NCBI GenBank assembly: GCA_031283905.1
Contig: JAITAW010000276.1
Location: 1 to 7,386, forward strand
Reading direction: 5' to 3'
Origin: Treponema sp.
Lineage (GTDB): Bacteria; Spirochaetota; Spirochaetia; Treponematales; Breznakiellaceae
DNA length: 7,386 bases
Shown here: one piece after another, positions 1 through 6,646 of the stretch
Layout: each line of letters starts with the position of its first letter
Position numbering within the stretch: position 1 is the stretch's first letter
The notes under the pieces: model-generated
Database searches by the model: none
What the model was told of the DNA's origin: nothing
The model's input: only the letters and a program-made list of their open reading frames with translations
Translations under genes and position numbers: made by a program

Positions 1-227
1 GGGGCATCCTTGGGCTTCCGCCCGGCGTTGGGAGGCCTTACCGTGGGCTTCCTTTCCGGTATACACTCCGATTTCCCTGTTCCACTGCGGTTAGCCGAAA
101 CATGATAGTCATATAATCCCTTTATCAAGTAAAAAATGTCAATAGGCTGTTTCAAGAAAAGCCGGTTTTTGCCCGTTGTAGGCACCTTATCTTGGCTGTT
201 CGCAGGATATTTGTTACCTGCATAGTT
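1..227 (-). CDS. possible partial reading frame of unknown function, off the left edge
   Basis: On the minus strand the frame is open for about 75 codons, from just after a TAA at 228-230 to the window edge, where it continues. I do not recognise the product. The end visible here is rich in Lys, Arg and Pro (it contains ERKPTVRPPNAGRKPK). That is vaguely like the NAGRKPKD stretch ahead of the first helices in some IS5-type transposases, but the overlap is too short to name it. There is no ATG in frame. A GTG at 183-185 or TTG at 153-155 could start it, but neither has a clear ribosome binding site, so it may be an older gene that lost its 5' end. A shorter plus-strand frame over 1-102 also stays open, so strand choice is uncertain. 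Confidence 0.22.
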
Positions 228-257
228 TTAAGGAGGTTTCATTTATAGCATGGATTT

Positions 258-271
258 GCCTCACGCGAGGC
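258..271. repeat. small inverted repeat (5-bp stem, 4-base loop)
   Basis: GCCTC at 258-262 pairs with GAGGC at 267-271 around the loop ACGC. It lies between the left-edge frame and the nadE remnant. No T-run follows on either strand, so it is not a convincing terminator. It may be part of a dispersed intergenic repeat or may be chance. Confidence 0.3.
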
Positions 272-336
272 TTAAGTTGTTGACAGTGGGATACTATATT
301 CCCCTTATCTTTTTTGCCTGCATCTCATTAAACTAG

Positions 337-597
337 GATTCCCTTCCTCTTTACGAGATTCTTGATGAAATACTGAAACTTTATCTGTTTGAAAACCTCA
401 ACGCGGACAAGATCACCGAACGCGGCTATGACCGGGAGCTTACATCATGGATTATCAAGACATGTGCTCATGCCGAGTTCAATCGACGGCAAACCTCACC
501 AATACTGAAAGTATCGCAGCGCGCGTTCGGCATAGGCCGCCGATTGCCCACGCTGTTTCGAAGCTGCGTAGTCAAGACACTATCGTTTTTCGGATAA
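337..597 (+). pseudogene. nadE: C-terminal remnant of NAD+ synthetase (NadE)
   Basis: The plus-strand frame from 337 reads DSLPLYEILDEIL, then ERGYDRELTSWIIKTC, then HAEFNRRQTSPILKVSQRAF and GIGRRLP, ending at 549. This matches the C-terminal part of NAD+ synthetase, which makes NAD from deamido-NAD, ATP and an ammonia or glutamine nitrogen. The family pattern is DSLPPY-x-x-LD, G-[FY]-D, an EY/EFKRRQ-x-x-P block, and RAFG-x-x-RR-[LM]-P. Everything before residue D337 is missing: a TAG at 334-336 interrupts the frame, and the ATP-binding (SGGxDS) and glutaminase parts are absent. The in-frame codons at 298-333 may be decayed NadE sequence. After RRLP the frame runs 15 unrelated codons to TAA at 595-597, overlapping the convergent end of murQ. 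There is no usable start, so this is a non-functional fragment. The assignment rests on remembered family motifs. Confidence 0.75.
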
Positions 598-1462
598 ATT
601 CGCCATTTTCTTTGAGGATTTCCCGGGCGCGTTCAAAATCACATTGGTTGACAATCATCACGATAGCGGGTTTCACCTTGTTATTCGTCTCGTTCAAAAC
701 GGCGTCAGCCCGTTCATAATCCACGCCGGTAACGCGCATGACGATGCGACGAGCGCGGTCTACGAGTTTCTTGTTCGTCGTCAACACGTCAACCATCAGA
801 TTCTTGTACACCTTGCCTATCTGTATCATCGCTCCGGTAGAAATCATATTTAGGATGATTTTCTGCGCGGTACCTGCTTTGAGCCGTGTGGATCCGGTAA
901 GCGGTTCGCTTCCCGCGTCCACCTCGATACGGGTTTTGGCGATTTTGCCTATTTCGCTGTTATAGTTACAGGCAATGGCAACGGTCTCTGCTCCAAGCGC
1001 GTTGGCATATTCCAACCCGCCTATCACATAAGGTGTTCGTCCGCTTGCAGCTATCCCGATGAAAACATCTCTTGCCGAAAAGCCCAGGCCTTTTAAGTCT
1101 TCTGTGCACAATTTTTTGGAATCCTCGGCCCCCTCGACAGCCTTTACGAAGGCGCGCTGTCCACCCGCGATAAGCCCGATAACCATGTTGTCATCCACAC
1201 CGAAAGTCGGCACACATTCCACCGCGTCCATCAGGCCGAGTCGTCCGCTCGTCCCTGCTCCAGCATAAATTAGCCGCCCGCCCAGCCTGAACTGCCGTGC
1301 AACAATCTCAATCGTCTGAGCTATCTCCAGCAGCGCCTTTTCAATAGCCTGAAACACCTGCACATTCTCATCGTTCATCATCTTGACGAACTCAAGCGGT
1401 GTCATGAGGTCAAGGTTCGCCGTTTTGGGATTCGGCGTTTCCGTTGTAAGATTTTCAAGCAT
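572..1462 (-). CDS. murQ: N-acetylmuramic acid 6-phosphate etherase (MurQ)
   Basis: Cytoplasmic lyase that splits the D-lactyl ether of MurNAc-6-phosphate to give GlcNAc-6-phosphate and D-lactate. The protein has 296 residues, the normal length for the family, and aligns end to end with E. coli MurQ from memory. A single SIS (sugar isomerase) fold covers roughly residues 45-215. It carries the phosphosugar-binding AGAGTSGRLGLMDAVECVPT at 67-86 and GIAASGRTPYVI at 136-147. E82 in DAVEC and E113 in EGAEDS correspond to E. coli E83 and E114, reported as catalytically important. LTGSTRLKAGTAQK (188-201) and NLMVDVLTTN (221-230) are also family hallmarks. The C-terminal part (about 235-296) is the small helical domain. 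The ATG shares one base with the murP stop (TAATG), which implies translational coupling; a weak GGAG lies about 11 bases upstream. It is the last gene of the operon. I see no intrinsic terminator after its TGA, where the nadE remnant converges. The reading frame is intact. Confidence 0.96.
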   Translation of the reverse strand: MLENLTTETPNPKTANLDLMTPLEFVKMMNDENVQVFQAIEKALLEIAQTIEIVARQFRLGGRLIYAGAGTSGRLGLMDAVECVPTFGVDDNMVIGLIAGGQRAFVKAVEGAEDSKKLCTEDLKGLGFSARDVFIGIAASGRTPYVIGGLEYANALGAETVAIACNYNSEIGKIAKTRIEVDAGSEPLTGSTRLKAGTAQKIILNMISTGAMIQIGKVYKNLMVDVLTTNKKLVDRARRIVMRVTGVDYERADAVLNETNNKVKPAIVMIVNQCDFERAREILKENGEFIRKTIVS

Positions 1463-2847
1463 TATTTAAGCCGCTCCAGCATATCTTCTTTGTAACCAAA
1501 GAACCATGTCAAGATGAAACCGGCGATATAGGACACGATGAGTCCGCCCAAGTACCAGTACCATTTGTCAATCAGCGGCAACATCAAAAGACCGGAAACG
1601 CCAAGCGCCTTTGCGCCGACTTCCGCGCCGGTTGACGCGGCAAAACCCAGCAATGCGCCACCAAAACCCGCGCCCGCACATGCGGTGATGAACGGAGTAA
1701 ACAACGGTAGCGAAACGCCGTAAATCAGCGGCTCGCCGATACCCAAAAAGCCTATCGGGAGAGCGCTGGAAATGATACCTTTTAGTTTCTTGTCTTTCGT
1801 CTTGAAATATATGGCAATCGCCATGCCTACCTGACCCGCGCCAGCCAGCGCGAGAATCGGCAGCAACTCGGTGTACCCATGCTCCGCGATAAGCTGGGCG
1901 TGTACCGGCGTAAGCCCCTGGTGAATGCCAAGCATAACAAGCGGCAGAAAGAGCGAAGAAAGCAGGAAACCGCCGATTATACCGCCCTGTTTCAGCGCAA
2001 AGTCTATGAGCACAAAGGTGATGCCTTTCATCAGCAGCGCGGAAACGGGCATGATGACGATAAACGCCGCGATAGAACCTAGAATCACCGTGATAAACGA
2101 AACAAGGAATAAATCAAGCGCGGCGGGGATTACTTTACGTACCGCCTTTTCAATCAGGGTGTAGATATAGGCGGTAAACACAACGCCTATTATACCGCCG
2201 TAACTGGGAGCAAGCGCAATACCCAAGACCGGTACGACAACGCCACTCAAAACGGGCAGGTAGTTAATCGCGCCGGTCAGCAGGCCAAGTATTGGAGAAC
2301 CGCCGAATTCTTTAGCCGCGTTGTAACCGGTTACGAGATGCAGCGCGCCGCCGATTGTGCCACCCATCGCCGCAAACAGGACGAACCAGGGGTTGGATAC
2401 AACACCAGGGAAAAGCGTCTTGCATACATTCACAACCGCAGTAATAAGCCCGCAGGCGATAAAGCCGGGAATAATCGGTATAAAAATATTACCGATATGC
2501 CGGAACGCGGCATGTACCGATGTTTGCTGTTTCGCCTTTATCCTGGCCTTTGTCTCGCCAGCGACATTACGCACATCCCCGTTAACCTCAGCGGACGCGA
2601 CTATCCCGCTGACTGTAGCAAACGCATCCCGCAGCCGCTGCGCATGGCCCGGCCCTAAGATAATCTGAAACTGCTCGCCTTCCACGACTCCAATTACGCC
2701 GTCGATGTTTTTCAGCGCATTTATGTCAACGGCGCTCTGGTCCGCCACATCAAGACGCAATCGCGTCATACAATTTGTAAACGATAAAATATTCTTCGCT
2801 CCACCTGAGTACTGTAAGATTTGCTTTGCCATCTGCTCGTAATTCAT
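1462..2847 (-). CDS. murP: PTS EIIBC permease for MurNAc or MurNAc-GlcNAc (MurP)
   Basis: Inner-membrane phosphotransferase permease that takes up an amino sugar and phosphorylates it. The protein has 461 residues, close to the 474 of E. coli MurP. Residues 1-85 are the EIIB domain, with the phosphorylated cysteine C26 in FTNCMTRLRL and the following GVIGVV and GPGHAQ motifs of the glucose superfamily. A charged linker (about 90-112) leads to the EIIC domain (about 115-455). EIIC has repeated hydrophobic segments, GIHQGLTPVHAQLI at 307-320 and the substrate-site motif GIGEPLIYGV at 369-378 with E372. GIGEP in place of the commoner GITEP fits MurP-type and related permeases. There is no EIIA domain, so a separate EIIA-Glc-like protein must donate phosphate. 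ATGA overlap with mupG, preceded by a weak AAGGCGGG, points to coupled translation. Alternatives are another EIIBC of the glucose/sucrose group; the neighbours mupG and murQ make the MurNAc role much more likely. Confidence 0.92.
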   Translation of the reverse strand: MNYEQMAKQILQYSGGAKNILSFTNCMTRLRLDVADQSAVDINALKNIDGVIGVVEGEQFQIILGPGHAQRLRDAFATVSGIVASAEVNGDVRNVAGETKARIKAKQQTSVHAAFRHIGNIFIPIIPGFIACGLITAVVNVCKTLFPGVVSNPWFVLFAAMGGTIGGALHLVTGYNAAKEFGGSPILGLLTGAINYLPVLSGVVVPVLGIALAPSYGGIIGVVFTAYIYTLIEKAVRKVIPAALDLFLVSFITVILGSIAAFIVIMPVSALLMKGITFVLIDFALKQGGIIGGFLLSSLFLPLVMLGIHQGLTPVHAQLIAEHGYTELLPILALAGAGQVGMAIAIYFKTKDKKLKGIISSALPIGFLGIGEPLIYGVSLPLFTPFITACAGAGFGGALLGFAASTGAEVGAKALGVSGLLMLPLIDKWYWYLGGLIVSYIAGFILTWFFGYKEDMLERLK

Positions 2848-3902
2848 AACTTACCCGCCTTTATAAATTGTATTTCTTCTTTTGGCCTTATAAAATCGAC
2901 AAGCGCTTTATACGGTTCAGGTATCTCGGCAACCCTAACAGAATTAGCGGTAACTGGCATATCCTTTCGCATTATGTGCAATTCGCCCTGATACCGCCCA
3001 TAAGAGGGCATATCCATCTGAAGCGTTCCCCTCGCGCGCGTCTCGCCCTGAATAACCTTTTCAGGCGTAATCACACGGCGTGTATTTTCAAGCCGCCATG
3101 ACACGCCGGTATCTTCTGTCCTGACGGTAAAAACTTTGTCAAAAAGCGTGTTTTCCAAAGCGCCATCGGTAAACGAAAGCGGCACGGTCAAAACGCCTTT
3201 TTTTTCATATGTTTGAATCCACGTGGCGTGTTCTTGGTAAAGCGTCCCTTCCGAACAAACCACCGTGCTTTCTGGCGACAGGTATTTTATCTCGACAAAA
3301 TTACGGTAAACGTTTTTATAGCGCTGATGCTCCAAAGTGGGCAGTCCCAGAAAAAGCGGCGCACGGAATTGCCGCTCTCCCGGAATAAACGTATAGACCG
3401 GTAGCCCACGCCCGTTAAACAGCGCAGTCTGTATCAGAAAAAAATCACGCGTAAGACCGGTTTCCGGCCTCGGATAATAGTTATGCCAGCCCGCAAGATT
3501 GGGCAGCGCCAGTTCTTCAATATCGGCTTCGGTAACACAACTTGCGTTTACCGCGATCTGCAGACCGCTTTTCGTGATTTGTTTTATTTCCGTGTTGGAA
3601 AAGCCAAAATCAATACGCAGCCCGGTAACGCCGGCTTCGCGCAGTTCCGATAGGTCATCTATTGAAATATGCAGACGTTCAAACGTAAGCGGTGAAATAT
3701 CGGCAAAAAAGGTAAATCCTCTTTGCCTATGTTTCTCCCGTAAATACTCTAGGTAGCTTTTAAGACCTTGGCTTTCTGGAATGTGCAAGGAAGTAAAAAG
3801 AAGTGTCTTGTCCTGTGTCCGCGCCGCGTCAAAAGTCAGAGTCCTTGTTTCTTCATTATCAGTCGGATATACACAAAACATCATTTTATAATTATGAAAC
3901 AA
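2844..3902 (-). CDS. mupG: 6-phospho-N-acetylmuramidase (MupG, DUF871 family)
   Basis: Cytoplasmic glycosidase expected to hydrolyse MurNAc-6-phosphate-GlcNAc to MurNAc-6-phosphate and GlcNAc, feeding MurQ; this role is known for S. aureus MupG. The 352-residue length is typical. The N-terminal TIM barrel (about 7-235) shows FTSLHIPE at 36-43, DISP at 68-71, RIDFGFS at 96-102, NAS at 119-121, HNYYPRPETGL at 140-150 and LGLPTLEHQR at 185-194, all DUF871 hallmarks. The C-terminal barrel-like domain (about 240-345) has DMPSYGRYQGEL at 297-308. The longest frame starts at a TTG (3902-3900) without a ribosome binding site. The ATGs at 3884-3882 and 3881-3879 give a protein beginning MMFCVYP or MFCVYP, which fits the family N-terminus (M-x-G-[IF]-S-[VI]-Y) better and is my preferred start. 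It is the first gene of the operon and overlaps murP by ATGA. No frameshift or internal stop is seen. Confidence 0.9.
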   Translation of the reverse strand: MFHNYKMMFCVYPTDNEETRTLTFDAARTQDKTLLFTSLHIPESQGLKSYLEYLREKHRQRGFTFFADISPLTFERLHISIDDLSELREAGVTGLRIDFGFSNTEIKQITKSGLQIAVNASCVTEADIEELALPNLAGWHNYYPRPETGLTRDFFLIQTALFNGRGLPVYTFIPGERQFRAPLFLGLPTLEHQRYKNVYRNFVEIKYLSPESTVVCSEGTLYQEHATWIQTYEKKGVLTVPLSFTDGALENTLFDKVFTVRTEDTGVSWRLENTRRVITPEKVIQGETRARGTLQMDMPSYGRYQGELHIMRKDMPVTANSVRVAEIPEPYKALVDFIRPKEEIQFIKAGKL

Positions 3903-3919
3903 AAAACCATACTCGTCAA
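3891..3919 (-). promoter_or_regulatory. sigma-70-like promoter for the mupG-murP-murQ operon
   Basis: On the minus strand TTGACG (3919-3914) is followed after exactly 17 bases by CATAAT (3896-3891). That is a near-consensus -35 (TTGACA) and -10 (TATAAT) pair at the ideal spacing. Transcription would begin around 3884, which is where the first in-frame ATG of mupG lies. The long-frame TTG start (3902) falls inside the spacer and could not be translated from this promoter. The pair is read directly; activity is inferred. No operator palindrome is obvious, so regulation cannot be told. Confidence 0.55.
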
Positions 3920-4190
3920 GTGTTTTTTTTCATAATTTACGGCAATCTGCGGACGCAATAGTGGCAAGGGTATGGAGCTCAGCACAAGCCTTACCACTCC
4001 ACAAAACGATACGGCGGACGTGGCTATGACAGAATCGCGCTGCGGGGTGGCTTACAGGGTTTTCCAGTGAAGCACTTTGCACGGAGGAAGCGGAGAAGGG
4101 ATAATGCGGGGGGCGCATCATAAAAAAGTAACCCAAATCAATACAGACTATCCTGGAGCTATGCTATAGGAGGTAAACATAGCCTTAATT
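3903..4190. other. intergenic stretch with no firm gene
   Basis: About 290 bases separate mupG from the integrase remnant. Apart from the -35 end of the operon promoter I see no recognisable gene. Two overlapping frames stay open. One on the minus strand (3930-4136, 68 codons) would start at TTG and is rich in Ser, His, Pro and Ala. One on the plus strand (about 3962-4120) contains YGGRGYDRIALRGG and ends in an Arg/Lys-rich tail. Neither has a good start or ribosome binding site and neither matches a family I know. The stretch has higher GC than the promoter region beside it and may be a decayed gene or an intergenic repeat. AGGAGG at 4168-4173 resembles a ribosome binding site but lies 17 bases from the next ATG (4191). 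Confidence 0.4.
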
Positions 4191-4879
4191 ATGAATGAAA
4201 AAAAGCGGCCACTAAATAAGTGTGCCTACGTTACAAAAAGCCTTTCAGAAAGAAAAATCCGCTATCTTGGACGAATTTATCAAAACCACCGATTACAACA
4301 AAAAGTGCGCCTTACGGGTCTTGAATAAGTTGGATACCACGGAAACCTTAGTCTTCGTACAAGGTAAGGAGGTTAAACTCAAGCCCTCCCAAAAAAATCA
4401 GCCAATCAGAAGGGCAAAAGAATCTATACCGGTAAGGTTATCGATTCTCTCCGTCTCATCTAGCTATTTTTTTGGACAAATGCGGGAAACTTCTCGATCA
4501 TCTCGTACGGTAACAAATGTCCTTCATCGCTCAATGGTCGGCCGTAAACCTTTGGTCCGACGGTATGATCCCCACTATCAGGGATAAACTGATGAACATT
4601 AGCTTGGCTACTAGCATCGACCGCTATCTAAAAAGACAAGGCCGTCCGCGCCATTTATGGCGGTTTTCAAGGGCAAAAGTCTCACCAAACCCGGAGATTC
4701 CCTGAAATATCGTATCCTTATCCGAACTTTTTACACATCGGAAGAGCGTAAACTACCTGGTTTTATCCAAATTGATACCGTTCACCATGTCTGTGGAACA
4801 GAAAAATGGCGCTTATGTCCGTGAGTATATCGGTTATGACCACATGGAATGGAAAACCATTCCACTGTCAACGAATTAA
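4191..4879 (+). pseudogene. broken integrase-type (rve, DDE) transposase
   Basis: The pieces lie in different frames. An ATG at 4191 opens MNEKKRPL. The frame from 4222 gives QKEKSAILDEFIKTTDYNKK, a helix-turn-helix-like start seen in integrase-core transposases. The reading then shifts to another frame containing RDKLMNISLATSIDRYLKR (4580-4640), and again to the frame holding KSLTKPGDSLKYRI and FIQIDTVHH, where D at 4774-4776 is the first DDE aspartate. Directly after HHVCG the sequence jumps, in a third frame, to VEQKNGAYVREYIGYDHMEW (from 4793), which normally lies over 100 residues later and includes the final catalytic Glu. The middle of the catalytic core, with the second Asp, is therefore deleted around 4787-4795. 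TAA at 4877-4879 ends the last piece early. The gene cannot make active transposase. IS-family assignment is uncertain; no terminal repeats are recognised. Confidence 0.75.
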
Positions 4880-4928
4880 TCCTCTAGAGAGAAATCCATC
4901 TATACTATAGTAAACAAGAGGGATTATC

Positions 4929-6126
4929 ATGGAGAAAAAATGCGTAGAGATACTGATACATCTGATAAATCCACAATACTATGCGGAGAACCAAGAAACG
5001 GAAACAGGGCTTTACCCGGAAATGGAAGGTGACTTTCACAGAACTCATCTTTAATATTGGGCATGGTAAAGGAAAGCTCGCAAAATGTGCCAGAGCACTT
5101 TTTCCCCGAGTGGGGAAAGAGCATCTCCACATGAGTACCAAGCCTTCAGCACAGCCTGGCAAAAGAGGGGAAGCCCTAGAGGAGGTGTTCCAAATGACCG
5201 TAAGCGGTTCATATCATGAGGAATGGGAGCAGTAGTATGGATACCCAGTGTTGGTTCTGGACGGGAGCTTTATCCAAGTCCCCTCAGACCCGGAACTGGT
5301 GGCATACTATGGGGGACTGGGACACGAAAGGAACGGGGCCATCAGCATCGATGTGGGATGACCTTAAAAACGACATCATGGTGAATGCGAAGATAGCTCC
5401 GATAAGCAAGATCGAGCGGGGACTGGCGGAAGAACACCTGAAACCGCTGATGGGACCTGAGAGCTTTGAGCGTGGGAGGGAACTCATCATGTTTGACCGG
5501 AGGTATCCGTCGTATGAGATTATTAAGTAATTACAGGACAAAGAGCTAGCTGTAATACAGATACAGAAGGGGTTCATTCATGAACAGGAGGTACTGAAAG
5601 GGCGGGAAGGGTTTGTTTGTCTTGAGAAGAATGGGCATCGGATACGGGGGATACAGATAGAGCTTGACGGCGGGGAGAAGGAAACACTGATAACGAATAC
5701 GGGAAAAAAAGACCTTAAGTATGAAGCGTTCGAAGAACTGTATCACAAGTGCTAGGGATATAGAGACAAAATACAAAACGGTGAAACAACGGCTTGATAC
5801 GGAGAACTTTTCGGGAGCTAGTGGACAATATCAAGCATGATTTTTACGTGATGCTGACGGTGTCGAAGGTGCTGGTGAGTTTTATACGTGAAGCGAGCCG
5901 GAAAGTAAGGAAAAAAAGGGGAGAAACTGGGAAACAGATGATCAGGTGCCTGTGAATCATACAGTGTGGGTATTTAAGGACCGGTTGATAGAGGTAGTGA
6001 TAGAAGAGAAACGGTGGATACGGAGGAAGCTAATGAAGGAGTTGGTTCAAGAGCTAGAACAGAGTGTAGTACCGGTACGATTAAATCGAGAGGGAGAGCG
6101 AAAAGAGTATCATCGTAAAGCCAGGC
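4929..6126 (+). pseudogene. broken IS4-like transposase (YREK type)
   Basis: Segments in successive frames rebuild one DDE transposase of about 400 residues. The start MEKKCVEILIHLINPQYYA (4929) shifts near 4980 to a frame with RKWKVTFTELIF and EEWEQ. That frame crosses an in-frame TAG (5233-5235) and continues as VLVLDGSFIQVPSDPELV, with the first Asp at 5260-5262. A shift near 5350 gives LKNDIMVNAKIAP and LIMFDRRYPSYEIIK, with the second Asp at 5495-5497, then an in-frame TAA (5528-5530). Next comes FEELYHKC-stop-G, then an inserted base and IETKYKTVK with Glu at 5763-5765. This is the IS4 signature Y-x2-R-x3-E-x6-K, with R changed to C and the next Trp to TAG (5753-5755). Further shifts near 5818 and 5940 precede DRLIEVVIEEKRWIRRK and the tail EGERKEYHRKAR. 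The natural C-terminus seems cut by the adjoining IS3 end. Clearly dead. Confidence 0.82.
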
Positions 6127-6134
6127 TTTGGACT

Positions 6135-6155
6135 TGACCCCATTAGGTAGACAGG
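6135..6155 (-). repeat. terminal end of an IS3-family element
   Basis: On the plus strand the stretch starts TGACCCCATTAGGTAGACAG. Its complement ends in TGTCTACCTAATGGGGTCA, which resembles the right ends of several IS3-family elements (TGTCTAC, then a run ending GGGGTCA). It lies just beyond the end of the IS3 transposase remnant on the correct side. The matching left end was not found, so no target duplication can be checked. Confidence 0.5.
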
Positions 6156-6159
6156 ATTA

Positions 6160-6624
6160 AGCGACCTGTCCTGAGTTAAACCCATCAGGCCATAGTCAAG
6201 CGCCGAATGGATACGAATCCGGTTATACTATGCCTCAAGATACATAAACACCGAGCCTCTGACCTCTGCCTCCGCATGCCTGCCCTCCAGCGTTTCCAGT
6301 TCCCCTTTGAGGGGTTTGAAAAAAGATTCGGCGCACGCAAAGGCCTGAGCAATTGCCCGTGCGGCTCATGCTCTGGCGGACGGTCGGACACCGTTCCCCC
6401 AGACGAGTCCGAAAGGCTTCCGCGCCATACTGCGTTCCCCGGTCCGAATGAAATAGCAGCCCCTCCTGGGCCTTCCGGTGAGCAACGGCCATTTCCAGGG
6501 CGGGGATGGCCGTATGCTCGCTCTCCAGGTCGGCGCCTAGGGCCGTTCCGCTTTTCGAAGGCGGGTTTTTTATGCCCTCCAAAGTCTCGGTTTCGGGGAG
6601 TCCCCAGGGTTTCGTACCGCTCAT
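6160..6624 (-). pseudogene. IS3-family transposase OrfB remnant (C-terminal half)
   Basis: On the minus strand one frame reads ALGADLESEHTAIPALEMAV, then AHRKAQEGLLFHSDRGTQYG, then RQSMSRTGNC. HSDRG holds the second DDE aspartate (6444-6442). A frameshift around 6330-6345 then gives CAESFFKPLKGELETLEGRH (catalytic Glu at 6329-6327), followed by GSVFMYLEA, an in-frame TAG (6230-6228) and YNRIRIHSALDYG. This order is diagnostic of the rve domain of IS3-family OrfB. Everything before about 6550, including OrfA and the first catalytic Asp, is missing; residues encoded at 6550-6624 do not look like OrfB, so the break lies there. It is a truncated, frameshifted relic without activity. Its 3' end runs to the terminal sequence at 6135-6155. 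Confidence 0.85.
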
Positions 6625-6646
6625 TTTTTACACCATAAATTCAAAA

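Noticed and set aside
258..271. Rho-independent terminator
   Set aside because: The stem is only 5 bp and no T-run follows on either strand.
280..305. Promoter with TTGACA at 280-285
   Set aside because: The nearest -10-like TATATT is only 9 bases away and no good hexamer lies at 16-18 bases; nothing intact lies downstream.
1879..2668. Plus-strand reading frames across the murP region
   Set aside because: They are antisense shadows of an intact, clearly recognisable permease gene and have no start signals or family features.
3930..4136. Small minus-strand gene just upstream of mupG
   Set aside because: TTG start, no ribosome binding site, odd Ser/His/Pro-rich composition and a competing open frame on the other strand; no family recognised.
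4929..6126. Stop-codon reassignment or programmed recoding to rescue the broken transposases
   Set aside because: The interruptions include TAG, TAA and TGA together with many indels in several unrelated genes, while mupG, murP and murQ need no recoding. Decay is the simpler reading.
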